Source: Myxococcota bacterium
Lineage (GTDB): Bacteria; Myxococcota; XYA12-FULL-58-9; JALHOP01
DNA length: 64,000 bases
NCBI GenBank assembly: GCA_022842935.1
Contig: JALHOP010000002.1
Span: 434,001-498,000 of the forward strand
Reading direction: 5' to 3'
Position 1 is the stretch's first letter. Each line of letters begins with the position of its first letter. The translations under genes and the position numbers were made by a program. Shown here in pieces: positions 17,941 through 27,600 of this stretch. The notes beneath the pieces are model-generated. The model was not told the DNA's origin. It saw only the letters and a list, made by a program, of their open reading frames with translations, and did no database searches.

Positions 17941-20334
17941 CTAGGCGTTCTTACCCATGGTGAACGCCTGGACACGTTTGTCCCAGTCCCTGGCCGTCAT
18001 GCCGAGCTTTCGCACGGACTCACGCTGCAGCGGCGAGAGAGTGACGTATGGGGTCACCATCACCATCGGCCACTTCGCAGCGGGCGTGTCCTTGGTATCC
18101 CAGCTCTGCTGATTCCAGCCGAGGTTCTTCAGGAGCGCGAGCTCGGTGCGGCTCATCGCCTTCCAGTTGAGCGGCAGCAGTGTGTCCATGTTACGGACCG
18201 AGCTGCCATCCTTGACGAGCGACTTGCCGGTGTAGGGCGCCACGTCGATGTCGGAGGCGTTCTGCGAGATTTCGGCGGGTAACGGCTCAGCGCCCGGCGC
18301 TTTCACTGCGGTGTGATCGACGCCACCCAGATCACGCTCGAAGGTGCGCGGGATGCCCCAGCCGTCAACCTTGCCCTGCTGCCGGCTCTGGGGTCGTGTG
18401 CGGGTTTGCGTCTGCCCACCCTCGTTCGGGCGCGGCGATGCTTCGGTCTGCGTCAGCTCGGGACCCGGTGCATGCTCGACCGACGTAATGTCGCCCTCGG
18501 CGCGACGGGCGCGCGTGCCGCGCGATCCCATCAACTGCTGCGTGACTTGCTGCGCGACCTGACGGCTCACCTGCTCGGCGACTTGACGGGCGACCTGGTC
18601 GGCGATGCTCTGCGCAATGTCGCTGGCGTTGGTGCCCCCCGGCTGCACCTGCTGCAGCGCCGTCGCGACGTGCCGCTGGATGTCCATCGAGCCGACGCGT
18701 CCGCCGATCTGACGGTCGGAGAGCTGCCCCCGAAACGGAGTCGACGCGAGCTTCTCTTGCATCTCGGCCGACTGCTGTGGGCCCGAGGCTGCCTTGAGAT
18801 AGGCCGCTGTAGCGGTCTGGCGACCGATGGGCGACGACGCGTTGGGGTTGAAGTACTTGGGCTTGCGTCCAACCGCGCGACGCTCGTTGGCGATGGCTCG
18901 ACGCTTGGCAGCCGGCATACGCTTGGTGCGCAGCTCACGCGCCTTCTGGCGCTGCAGCTTCTGCAGGCCATCGAGCTTTTCACCCATCTCTTGCGTCTTG
19001 GCACCAATGAGCGCGCGATCGTCTTCAGAGAGCCCAGAGAGGTCGATGTCTTCGGGCTTGCGCAGCGTCTGCAGGCTGTTGACGTCTTCGAAATACTTGG
19101 CGCTGCCGAGCTTCTTCTCTGCCTGCTCGTAGACGCGTGAGAGCTGCGTGTAGAACTGAATGATCTTCGCGCGGTTCTGCGAGCGGACCTTACCTGCCTC
19201 GTCGGGGTCGAGGCCCGCCGTCGACTGCATACGTGGCGCCCTGGGCAGCGCCGAGGTCTTCGATTGTTTGAGTGCAGCCTCGGGATCGATGCTGCTCGCA
19301 CCACCGCGCTGCACTTGCGAAGCGACCTTCGCGAGGAGCTTCGAGACCTGCCCCTCACGCGCCGGGAACTGCGGGCTCTGCAGCGTGCCGAGCAGCTTGT
19401 CAGTGATGGCGCGGAACTCGCTTGGCTTGCCACTTCCGATAGTGGCGAAGAAGCGACCCTTGTTTTGAGCGCTCTGGGCCCTGAAGCGGTTGTGAGTGGC
19501 CAGCTTGTCGAAGCCCTCGCGCACGTCACCCGTGCCGTTGGCCTTGGCGAGCAGCTCGGTCGACTTGCCGCGGGCGAAGCTCGGGAGCTTGGCGATATGC
19601 GGCTGCTGAATGAAGGCGTCGACGTTGCTCATGGCGCCGGTGTCACCGGGCCGTCGTGCCGCCATGTTCATCGCGGCACGCTGTGCGTTACCGTTCGCGC
19701 CCTTGGTTGCGAGAGTGCCGAGCATGTCGCCGGCCTTCTTCAGCGAGTCGGTCTTGCCATCGCCCATGCGCGCCATGGCGAAGCGCAGGAACTCGTTCTT
19801 CGCTTTCTGATCCGCTTTGGCGGACTGCATGAAGCGTGACTGCAAAACGTCGGAGATGAGCTTCTCGGACTTCGGATTGTCGACGATGGCAGCGTGAATG
19901 GTCGCGGCCTGCGGCGCGGTCTGCACCGCCTGCTTGAACGACGGCGCGTTCGCGAGCCGATTCATCGCGTTGGCCGACTCGGCCCCCTTCTTGGGGTTCT
20001 GCGCCATGGCCTCGCGGAAGAGGCTCTTCTGCGCTTCGGTCAGCTTCTCTTGCAGGGCGCGGTTGTTCTGCCAGTCGTGAAGGGCATTTTGAGCCTCGGG
20101 ACCCGCTTGGCCACCGAGGATCTGCTGCATGCGGCTGTCGACGCGGTCGTTCCGCGCAAACGTCTCGCGCTGGACGATGCTCTCTTTGATGGACTCGCGC
20201 TTGAGGGCTGCCTTCTTCTCGACCTCACGGCGTGCAGCCGCGTCGGCCTCGCCGCCCATTTGCTGCCGTTGATAGGCAAGCTGGGCGTCGTTAACGAGGT
20301 TTTGGACTTGAGCGTCGACTGCGTCGATTGCCAT
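17941..20334 (-). CDS. 797-residue Gln-rich helical protein with C-terminal LG...WD repeats
   Basis: No recognised family. The first 330 residues are helical and Ala/Gln-rich. Residues about 570-601 hold a striking heptad-like series (SIADQVARQVAEQVSRQVAQ and on), predicted to coil. Near the C-terminus two copies of a motif S-x2-E/Q-x5-L-G-x5-WD appear (about residues 725-746 and 767-788: LALLKNLGWNQQSWD and ESVRKLGMTARDWD). A Pro-rich, charged linker precedes them. No signal peptide or membrane helix, so it is cytoplasmic or exported by a dedicated system. It sits just downstream of the EF-hand-like protein and the coiled-coil protein, the likely partners. An inverted repeat lies at its start codon. 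Confidence 0.75.
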   Translation of the reverse strand: MAIDAVDAQVQNLVNDAQLAYQRQQMGGEADAAARREVEKKAALKRESIKESIVQRETFARNDRVDSRMQQILGGQAGPEAQNALHDWQNNRALQEKLTEAQKSLFREAMAQNPKKGAESANAMNRLANAPSFKQAVQTAPQAATIHAAIVDNPKSEKLISDVLQSRFMQSAKADQKAKNEFLRFAMARMGDGKTDSLKKAGDMLGTLATKGANGNAQRAAMNMAARRPGDTGAMSNVDAFIQQPHIAKLPSFARGKSTELLAKANGTGDVREGFDKLATHNRFRAQSAQNKGRFFATIGSGKPSEFRAITDKLLGTLQSPQFPAREGQVSKLLAKVASQVQRGGASSIDPEAALKQSKTSALPRAPRMQSTAGLDPDEAGKVRSQNRAKIIQFYTQLSRVYEQAEKKLGSAKYFEDVNSLQTLRKPEDIDLSGLSEDDRALIGAKTQEMGEKLDGLQKLQRQKARELRTKRMPAAKRRAIANERRAVGRKPKYFNPNASSPIGRQTATAAYLKAASGPQQSAEMQEKLASTPFRGQLSDRQIGGRVGSMDIQRHVATALQQVQPGGTNASDIAQSIADQVARQVAEQVSRQVAQQVTQQLMGSRGTRARRAEGDITSVEHAPGPELTQTEASPRPNEGGQTQTRTRPQSRQQGKVDGWGIPRTFERDLGGVDHTAVKAPGAEPLPAEISQNASDIDVAPYTGKSLVKDGSSVRNMDTLLPLNWKAMSRTELALLKNLGWNQQSWDTKDTPAAKWPMVMVTPYVTLSPLQRESVRKLGMTARDWDKRVQAFTMGKNA

Positions 20335-20335
20335 T

Positions 20336-20353
20336 GCGGGTTAGCATACCCGC
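20336..20353. promoter_or_regulatory. inverted repeat at a start codon (candidate operator)
   Basis: GCGGGT-TAGCAT-ACCCGC, an 18-base inverted repeat, lies immediately upstream of the ATG of the 797-residue protein. The reverse-strand centre reads ATGCTA, and the preceding TATGCT could be a -10 box. Such an arrangement could be an operator overlapping a promoter. The -35 match is poor. Confidence 0.3.
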
Positions 20354-20543
20354 GACGACCCAAAATTGGCGAGCAACGACGACACGCGACCCTGCAATAG
20401 TGGCACGCGCTGAGCGCGACGGCAGGGTCCTTAGCTCTGCGACCCATCCGTTGGTCGTCATGCCCCCTGGAACGCAAAAGGCTGGGCCAACCCTGTACAG
20501 GCGACCCAGCCAGTGCGTAAGATCCTGTAAAGACGAGGGAAAC

Positions 20544-20569
20544 CGGCGGCCGTACGGGCACGGCCGCCG
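20544..20569 (-). terminator. rho-independent-type terminator after the EF-hand-like gene
   Basis: A 10-bp perfect stem (CGGCGGCCGT / ACGGCCGCCG, 6-base loop) lies 15 bases beyond the stop at 20584, on the template side of that gene. On the minus strand the stem is followed by GTTTCCCTCGTCTTT, a moderately T-rich tail. Confidence 0.65.
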
Positions 20570-20583
20570 AGACCCGAGAGCCC

Positions 20584-21501
20584 TTAACCGCTGATCTTGC
20601 GGAGAACCGCCATCGCGGTGTCGTGCAGCATCTTCGAGATGTTCGACATCATCTGCAGCGTCTGCTGCTGCTTCTGCAGCATGTTCTGCAGGTCGACGTT
20701 CGCGAGCTGGGCGTCATCACCGACCGAGTTGAGCTTCTGCTCGAGATCGTCGATGTAGTTCGACAGCTGCTCTTTGCTGACCTCGCCGTTGCCGTCGACC
20801 TCCATGCCAAGCTCGAGCTCACGAACCGCCACGAACTGACCGCTATTCGTATCGATGGCAGGCGTACCCGACCACGGGTAGAGCAGCTCGTCCGGGTCCT
20901 GACCATTGGCGATCAGGTCGGCCTCGATCGGAATCTTCGCGTTATCTTCCGCACCCGCATAGGCCGAGAGAATCTTGCGCATCTCGGTGATGTCGTTGCG
21001 GATTTGCTTCTTCAGATCGTTGTAGAACTGAACCTTCTGCGCGTAGAAGTTCAGGTCCTGCGTGCTCGAGAGATACGCCTCGCGAAGCACCTGCTGCACT
21101 AGCGCGTTGACGTCTTCGGTGCCGTTGACCTGCAGACCCGACACGAAGTCGGCCCAGCGACCCTGAATGTTGGCGTTGCTCGACGTACCGTTGGCGAGTG
21201 CCGACGCAATCGCGCTCAACGAGCCCCGCGCCTGGGGGCTGAGCTTGGCCAGCGTCTCATTCTGGCCTTCGTTTTCGATGGTGAGCCCCAAGCTCGCGAG
21301 CTCGTTCTTGTAAGTATTGAAGGTTGGGTCATCGGCCAGGTTCTCCCAACCCGTCGTACCGACCACCTTGCCCTGGGCGTCGAGCGCTGTAAGGCGAGCG
21401 CGATCGAAGGTGCCGTTGCCATCGACATCTTGGAATGTGTAGCGAACGCCGTCGCCAGCATTCGTGTAAGACTGAGTCCGTGTAAGATTGTTCGTTGCCA
21501 T
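20584..21501 (-). CDS. coiled-coil protein with two EF-hand-like loops, possible type III filament/tip protein
   Basis: A 305-residue protein with no confident family. It has two calcium-loop-like segments: DVDGNGTFDRAR (residues 25-36) and EVDGNGEVSKEQ (234-245). Both are imperfect EF-hands, the first lacking the final Glu and the second lacking the first Asp. The C-terminal 70 residues are a long amphipathic helix (YIDDLEQKLNSVGDDAQLAN, MMSNISKMLHDTAMAVLRKI). The middle contains LNFYAQKVQFYNDLKKQIRN. Size, Gln/Asn-rich character and C-terminal helix resemble hydrophilic type III needle-tip or filament proteins (EspA/SseB, IpaD). That resemblance is by eye only. AGGAG precedes the ATG. A rho-independent terminator follows. 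Confidence 0.7.
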   Translation of the reverse strand: MATNNLTRTQSYTNAGDGVRYTFQDVDGNGTFDRARLTALDAQGKVVGTTGWENLADDPTFNTYKNELASLGLTIENEGQNETLAKLSPQARGSLSAIASALANGTSSNANIQGRWADFVSGLQVNGTEDVNALVQQVLREAYLSSTQDLNFYAQKVQFYNDLKKQIRNDITEMRKILSAYAGAEDNAKIPIEADLIANGQDPDELLYPWSGTPAIDTNSGQFVAVRELELGMEVDGNGEVSKEQLSNYIDDLEQKLNSVGDDAQLANVDLQNMLQKQQQTLQMMSNISKMLHDTAMAVLRKISG

Positions 21502-21656
21502 GTTCCGAATCTCCTAAAGGAAAAGTTAAAAATCTACTTCGAACGTGGCCGGGGCTTGTCGGCCGTTTTGGCGGACACCTTCGTGCGCGCCATGCCCTTT
21601 CCACTATAGCGACAACAACGACCCGGCGGGCTGCGGCGAGTCGCGTGTCAGGTCTG

Positions 21657-22412
21657 TTAAGGCGTACCTACGGGCGGCAAACCGCTACCCGGCGAGTAAG
21701 GCATCGCAATGGCCGGGTTCGCGCGACGCGCAAAGTCGCTACCGTCGCCAACCGTGCCGAGCACCATGGTAAAGGCCCGAACGAGGGTCCTGAGGTCGGA
21801 GTTTTCACTCACGCGAACCTCGGAATTGCGCCACTGCACGCGCAAGGTCATGCGTTGATCGGCGGTCGCGCTGGTGTCACCAGCCGACCCACCCACGCGC
21901 ATCTGGATGCGGGTGCGCTCACGCTTGGCGGCTTCGTCAGCGTCGAGCTTCGAGTCAGCCGACTCGATCGACTTGGCGATCGCCTCGTACTGCTCACGCA
22001 AGCCTTTCGCCTCTTGCTCCTGGCGATCGGCGTCCCGGCGCTGCGCCGCAGGCAAATCGCTGTTCTGCAGGCGCTGGATTTTCGCCTGGAGCTCACCAAT
22101 CCGATTGGCAATCTGCTGGCTACGCGCGTTCAGAGAGTCGATCTGGCCACGGAGACGATCGACCTGCGCCTTATAGCGCTCCATCTCACGCTGATACGCC
22201 GCAATCTGGGCTTCGGTCGCACCGGCGCCAGGAGCCACCGGCGGCTCGAGTGCCTGGAGCTCGGCAACGAGCTGTCGAACTGCCTCGCCGAGAGCCTGAA
22301 GATCTTGGCCGAGGCCACTGATCTGCTGGGCGACACCTTGGATTTGCTGTGAGACGACCTCTGCCGAGCTAATGACAGGGGACTGCCGATTCAAGCCGGA
22401 CGCTGAACTCAT
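21657..22412 (-). CDS. coiled-coil protein of unknown function
   Basis: A 251-residue protein with a long coiled coil at about residues 60-170 (IQRLQNSDLPAAQRRDADRQ, EAKGLREQYEAIAKSIESAD). The N-terminal 40 residues are Ser/Gln-rich (SSAEVVSQQIQGVAQQISGL), like secreted proteins of type III systems. No membrane segment or signal peptide. I chose the ATG that has GGAG at the right distance. A TTG 12 bases upstream gives the longer version but lacks a site. A putative promoter lies just upstream. Probable partner of the EF-hand-like protein encoded next (position and size), but this is inference. Confidence 0.7.
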   Translation of the reverse strand: MSSASGLNRQSPVISSAEVVSQQIQGVAQQISGLGQDLQALGEAVRQLVAELQALEPPVAPGAGATEAQIAAYQREMERYKAQVDRLRGQIDSLNARSQQIANRIGELQAKIQRLQNSDLPAAQRRDADRQEQEAKGLREQYEAIAKSIESADSKLDADEAAKRERTRIQMRVGGSAGDTSATADQRMTLRVQWRNSEVRVSENSDLRTLVRAFTMVLGTVGDGSDFARRANPAIAMPYSPGSGLPPVGTP

Positions 22413-22433
22413 CGAAAACTCCAATAATGTTAA

Positions 22434-22461
22434 TATCTATGCTCGTAGGATGTGAGTCCAA
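22434..22461 (-). promoter_or_regulatory. putative promoter of the coiled-coil gene
   Basis: On the minus strand, TTGGAC and TAGATA are separated by 16 bases and lie 22 bases before the ATG of the 251-residue gene. The surrounding stretch (22420-22445) is AT-rich, unusual in this GC-rich sequence, which supports a promoter. The -35 is a weak match. Confidence 0.4.
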
Positions 22462-22684
22462 CGAGCGAAACCAAAAACCAAACTGCAAAACCACGTGCCT
22501 TGCGAGCGTGAGCCCCTGGGACACGAAACTTCGAATCGCATGCCGTGCGCCGCACCATCGCGGCCACGCACCGGCGAGCTTTTGCTCGCGTCCTCGACAC
22601 CGGAAGGTCGTCGAGAGGTGATACTCAAAAATACCCGCTGGCTATTCGGGTGGCCGACAAAGTTGCCTGCCAGCCCGTCACGCC

Positions 22685-22699
22685 CCAACCACCGGTTGG
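22685..22699 (-). other. short inverted repeat after the 242-residue gene
   Basis: CCAACC-ACC-GGTTGG, 12 bases beyond the stop at 22711. There is no T-run after it on the minus strand, so a terminator role is only possible. The 298-base gap at 22413-22710 otherwise holds no gene I can support. Confidence 0.3.
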
Positions 22700-22710
22700 A
22701 GAAGTGCGTC

Positions 22711-23439
22711 TTACCGCTTGAACACGAACGTCCGTTGAACGTTCAGCTCGCGGTTGATGCCCTTACTCATCTTTTGCGCTTCACCCACCGCGTGGTTACC
22801 TCTTTCAGTAACTTTCTGCAGGCCGTTGGCCAAATTACGCTCGTTTAGGCCACCTTCTTCCACCTGCACACACCCCGCCTCACCTGCCACGACCAGGCCT
22901 GTGGCGAGGACCTTGTGACCGAGAGGCACCTCGTCTTTGAGCTCGATATTGAAAAGACGCTTCACGTCGGTCGTGACATCGTCGAGCGCCATGGGGGCAG
23001 GAGGCTCGCGCTCGGACAGGTTCTGCAGCTTGCCGATGTCTTCTTCGGTCGGCAGAAACGAGCTGCCTACGACCGCCTCGCCGAGGCTTCCGCCGGCCTC
23101 TGGGCTACGCGCGGCGTCGGCGAACTGAGCGCTGGCGAGCGTGAGGTTCTCTTGAGCGCGGTCGAGACGCTCCTGAGTCCAGACGTCGGTGTCTTCTGCC
23201 CCCTCTTCGGGGATTGGGATCGGGGAGCGTGACGAGTCGCCAACGTCGAAGTTGCGCTTCTTGGAGCTGCCTAGGCGCTGAAAACCGGCCTGTTGGGCAA
23301 CACGAGCGGCGTCTTGCGAGGCGACCCGCTTCGCGTTGGCGTCGCGGTTTTTCTGGGCCTCGACTTGCGCAAGATCGGGCTTGAGGTCGGCTTTGGGGAC
23401 GACGGGGGTGTTGACCTTGTCAGGACCACGCGTCGCCAT
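22711..23439 (-). CDS. small protein of unknown function, chaperone-linked
   Basis: A 242-residue protein with no recognised family. It starts with a Pro/Lys/Ala-rich basic segment. A predicted helical section follows (VWTQERLDRAQENLTLASAQ; TEEDIGKLQNLSE). The middle has LGHKVLATGLVVAGEAGCVQ, a possible short hydrophobic strand pair. The gene lies 39 bases downstream of the chaperone at 23479 on the same strand, the usual position of a chaperone's substrate. That makes it the prime candidate client of chaperone B (inference). The start is the ATG at 23439; the ribosome-binding site is weak. Confidence 0.65.
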   Translation of the reverse strand: MATRGPDKVNTPVVPKADLKPDLAQVEAQKNRDANAKRVASQDAARVAQQAGFQRLGSSKKRNFDVGDSSRSPIPIPEEGAEDTDVWTQERLDRAQENLTLASAQFADAARSPEAGGSLGEAVVGSSFLPTEEDIGKLQNLSEREPPAPMALDDVTTDVKRLFNIELKDEVPLGHKVLATGLVVAGEAGCVQVEEGGLNERNLANGLQKVTERGNHAVGEAQKMSKGINRELNVQRTFVFKR

Positions 23440-23478
23440 GTTTTACGGACCCCCACCGCAGTGCGTATTGAAAATACT

Positions 23479-23964
23479 CTACAGCTCGATGCCACGCACC
23501 TTCAGAAGCGTACGCGCTCGATTTACCCACTGGTTGTAGAAGGGTTGATTGGTGCCGACTTCGACGGCAGTGCGCAAGTCCGTAACGCCTTCATCAGCCA
23601 TTCCAGCGCTGATCTTGGACTCGCCACGGTAGGTATAGCTGATCACATCGTTCAGGTTGGTGGTCAGTGCCATGTCGTAGGCAACGATGGCCTCGTTCCA
23701 CTTCTTGAGCGCCTGGTTTGCGGCGCCCGCGGCGCGCCAGTACCGGCTCACGAACGGCTTGTAGAGGGTCAAAACGCTAAAGACGTTCAGGGCGGCCTGG
23801 TACTTGCCGTAGTTGTACAGGTAGTGGCCCATCAAGAAGATGACCTCGATCTCCTTGTCGTCGAGGTTGAGCAAATCGGCGAGTGTCACCTCACCGCGCA
23901 AGAACTTCTTGGCGATGAACTCGACGAGGCGAGCAAATGTCTCGACGACGCTATCGTTGGCCAT
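23479..23964 (-). CDS. SycD/LcrH-family TPR chaperone, type III secretion type (copy B)
   Basis: A 161-residue protein, paralogous to the one at 11635. It has FARLVEFIAKKFLRGEVTLA (N-terminal helix), YLYNYGKYQAALNVFSVLTL (TPR1), YKPFVSRYWRAAGAANQALK (TPR2) and NEAIVAYDMALTTNLNDVIS (TPR3). This is the SycD/LcrH size and layout. Class II chaperones of this type bind hydrophobic translocator proteins and also act in regulation. It heads the five-gene set (23964 to 17941) on the minus strand. The start at ATG is preceded by GAGAG about 10 bases upstream. The substrate is unknown. The adjacent gene at 22711 is the best guess. Confidence 0.85.
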   Translation of the reverse strand: MANDSVVETFARLVEFIAKKFLRGEVTLADLLNLDDKEIEVIFLMGHYLYNYGKYQAALNVFSVLTLYKPFVSRYWRAAGAANQALKKWNEAIVAYDMALTTNLNDVISYTYRGESKISAGMADEGVTDLRTAVEVGTNQPFYNQWVNRARTLLKVRGIEL

Positions 23965-24039
23965 GTGTCGGGCACTCTCGCTGACGCGAGCCGCGCTCGT
24001 CTTCGGCTAACACGGTAGAGGTCGCGTTGTCACGAAGAC

Positions 24040-24603
24040 TCACTGCGAGGTCACGCGCACTGCCCCTGCGGCGGTCGTCGAAACGCGCCGAAAGATGTTC
24101 TGCGCGGTTGGAATGCCAGTGTGCCTGAACGTAACGCCCACCTCGGCCGGGCTCTCGATGTCATTCGACCCCGTACGCACGACGCTGCGACCGGTCGACG
24201 TGAAGATGATCATGGGAGTCACCGCGCCGATGTCCTTGATGTCGGTCGTCAGGCCCGTGGTCACCATGTCGACGGAGGCGGCCATGGACGCCTCGGTGAA
24301 GCGATAATCCGCTACGCGGATGTCGGTGCCATCGTCGTAGGTCCAGTTGGCGTTTTGGTCGACGAAGGCGATGACCCTATCGCTCGGAAAAGACACGATG
24401 ATGCGCCGCGACCGTCGCACCGCTTCGGAGCGTGCCGTCCCCACCACGGAGTAAACGCCGCGCGCGAGCTGATTGAGCCTGTTCTTGCGCATGAAGCTAC
24501 CGCCGAAACCCACCGCGAGGCCCGCCACGATCCCGAGAATAGCCACGGTGATCATGACCTCTATGAGCGTGAATCCCTTCTGCGCAAGCATGCGGTTGCT
24601 CAT
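24040..24603 (-). CDS. type IV pilus minor pilin, FimT/GspH-like
   Basis: A 187-residue prepilin. The cleavage site is KG|FTLIEVMITVAILGIVAGL with the required Glu at +5. It is followed by the GspH/FimT-type domain (RSEAVRRSRRIIVSF, MIIFTSTGRSVV). Pre-pilin peptidase cleaves before Phe and the N-terminal helix packs into the pilus core. Its start overlaps the pilY1 stop by four bases (ATGA). It is the last gene of the pilV-pilW-pilX-pilY1 set. FimT-type minor pilins prime assembly or bind DNA in some species; which applies here is unknown. Confidence 0.9.
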   Translation of the reverse strand: MSNRMLAQKGFTLIEVMITVAILGIVAGLAVGFGGSFMRKNRLNQLARGVYSVVGTARSEAVRRSRRIIVSFPSDRVIAFVDQNANWTYDDGTDIRVADYRFTEASMAASVDMVTTGLTTDIKDIGAVTPMIIFTSTGRSVVRTGSNDIESPAEVGVTFRHTGIPTAQNIFRRVSTTAAGAVRVTSQ

Positions 24604-27600
24604 TTTAGCGGAATCTCGCGCCAGCGCAGCACGCGGATGGTGTTGTTCTCGCTCACCACCGGCTCCTCGAAGCCTCGCACCTCGCCGTCAAACGTCTGCA
24701 CGAAGAGCTTGTCGCTCGACGTGGTGTTGGTAGTGGTCGTGCTGGCTGGCGGTTGCGCCACACCGGCCGTCGGCACTTCTTGGGCGACGAGGATCGAGCG
24801 ACGAATCTTGGAAGCGCTGCGCAAGAATTGCCTGCTCTGACCGCCAATGCGGACAGCTGAGTTACCCGCTGCAAACCGGGTTCCGTCGGCGACCGAGAAA
24901 TCTCGAATCGCGTAGCCGTAGAGCAACGATTGACTGTTGGCTCCTAGGTTGTTGCACGGATTCACCGACTCGATGCTGCCAGGCAGCGAGGCAAAGAAGA
25001 CGATCGAATCGTCGAAGATGACGGGGTCCGACCAGTAGCGCTGTCCCGCCACGCCTTCCGACCCGGTAAAGACGCCACTCAACGGCACGTTCGAGAGGTC
25101 ACGGTTGTCACCGACGATCCACTCGGTACGCTTCGGATTGAGCGACGTGCTGAAGATGTCGGCAGACGTTTTGGCGCCGCTGTATGTCGGCGTCGTCGCG
25201 GTGGGGCACTCCCGCGTGTCGCGCACGGCGTAGAAGCGATACATGAGGTCCGAAGGTGAGCGGTCGTCGCCGCCGGTGCCGAAGTAGACGACCGGACGCC
25301 GCGCCGTGAAGCCTTGCGGGATATCGTCCGCCTTCACGAGGGTGACCGCTGGCGCGGTGATGATCGGCGCCCAGGTGCGAATACCACCACCGTCGGGTGT
25401 CGCCGCGTCGAAGAGCACGCACGTCGGCCACGCGTTCACCGGGACGGCGCCCCCAAGACCTGGCGTGCCCGAGTCGTGGACGTCGATCTTCCACAGACGA
25501 CCCTCGAGGTCACCAACGTAAATGACGTCGGCGTAGCCATCGGGGATCTCATCACTCCCGTTGGTCGTCCAATCGTAGACAGCGACACCGCCGGGGATGG
25601 TGTTGTCGATGGTCGAGGGATTGGTGGGATTGGCCACTGGCAAATCGTTGTAGTTCCACTTGCCACGTGTCACGCCACTGATCGCGTCGATGGCGTAGAC
25701 GCTGCGTCCCACCGCCGCCGGTACTCCAGAGCGGTTATTGTAGCCGCTGCCGAAGATGACGTTCCACGCGCGGGCACCGTTGACCTTCAGGGGCGCGACC
25801 ACTGGCGTCGACCACGTCTGGCCGAGCACCGTGTCGAGCTCCTCGCAGGCCTGACCGACAGGTGAGCAATACCACTGGCTCGATGGGTCAAAGCAGCACT
25901 TGAGGTTGGTACCGGCGCCACACTCGAATGACTCGGCATTGGGGTCGAAGTTCTCGGTATTGCAGGTGGTGATCGGATTTTGGGGGGTGCACTGGTTTAG
26001 GCATGTCTGCGCAAGGCTCGTCGAGCTCGTGTTCGACCTGGCGATGATGATGCGGTCGATGCGCAACCCGTCGCGCACCATGAAGAGCTCGAGGTCGTAG
26101 TCGCTGACCGCTAGATCGAAGCTGTTGGTCGTGAACCAGTTCCAGTTTCCGTCGTTGGTGAGCGACGTGATTCTTTGGTTGAGAGTGCCAATACGAACAC
26201 GTAAGCCGTTGGTACTCGAGCTCGTACTGCTATAGCGGATGTAAGCCCGGTAGGTCCCGGAGAAGTCGGTCTGGACCTGATAGCTCGCAGCGGCGCCGCA
26301 GGTCGTGAAGTTGGTGCCGCAGTTGTCTCCGTCGATTGGGCGCGCTTCGATATAGCCAGTCCCCGTGTACGAGGCTTGCGCCGTACGAATCTCCCAGTTG
26401 TTCTCGCCATCGGCGTCGAGCGAGGCGGTGCTGTTGTAGTTTTCTGCCTCGATGACGACACGGTCGCCGCCCGCATCCACGAAGACATGATTCGCGGCGC
26501 TGCAGCTATTGGTACAAATCGGCGACTGCGGCACCGTGGTGCAGGTCGTGCGGGAGAACTGACCCGTGCAGCTCTTGTCCTCAGCAAGCCAGTCATCGGT
26601 GAACTCCCAAAGCGGCGCAGGGGCCAGCGGGTCGGTCACATCGAGCCCGAAGTAGTAGTTGTTGTCACCGCGGCCGGTGCCAAGCGCTTGTCCAGCAACG
26701 AGAATCGTACGCCAGCGGCCAGCCCCGCGATCGAACACGTCACGCACCACGACGGAGCCGTCGACGAGGCTCTGGTGATTGAAGTACGCGTTGCCGTCGG
26801 CATCGGTACCACGTTGCAGCTTCAGCTTGGCGAGCAAGTTGTACGGCACGAACGCCCAGAGCTCGGCGCCCGTTTGCGCATCGAAGGCGTGCACCATGCC
26901 GTCGTTGGTGCCAATGAAGATGACGCGACGACGCGACGCCTGCGCGGTAGCGAAGTTTGCGTAGCCGTCTTCGGTGAGGGACTTGTCGGTGAGCCCGGTC
27001 TTCGGGGGCGCAAGATAGACGGGCGACGAGTGACCAACGTCCCAGAGCTTGTTCCCGGTGACGTGCCCCATGCCGTTACGTACGAAGTTGATGACGTTCG
27101 TCGCTGTGGCCTGGTCGGTCGCCATATGCGTCGATAGCAGGGCAGCGTTGCCGCTGACGAAACCAACCCGTTGGTTGACCGTACCACTGCCATCCGGGAG
27201 TGCCGTGTAGATGACGCGGTCGGCTCCAGAGCGTTGCCGCAAGAGCTCGGCCGCGTCCCACACCAGCGCGTTGCCCGTGCCAGTCTTGATGACACGCTGG
27301 TTGAGATCGTTGTTGGGCTCGGTCGTCGCCTGAAGGTCGAAGCTCGGGTCGAAGGCGCGCAACGTGCCTTCGTAGCCGGGGTAGAAGAACGTCGACGAGA
27401 CGAGCAGATCTTTGGTGACACCCCCTGGGAAAGGTACGTCTTTTGCGAACGCCAAAGCGGAGCGCGAATATTCGCGACGCAGGACGTATCCGTACGTCCA
27501 GCTTATGCTGCCGAGGGTCGGGGTGTTCTTCGAGCCAGGTGCGAATGGTGCTTCGTTTCCAGTGAGGGTGCTCTCGGCCGATTCGAGGACGGCACGCCAG

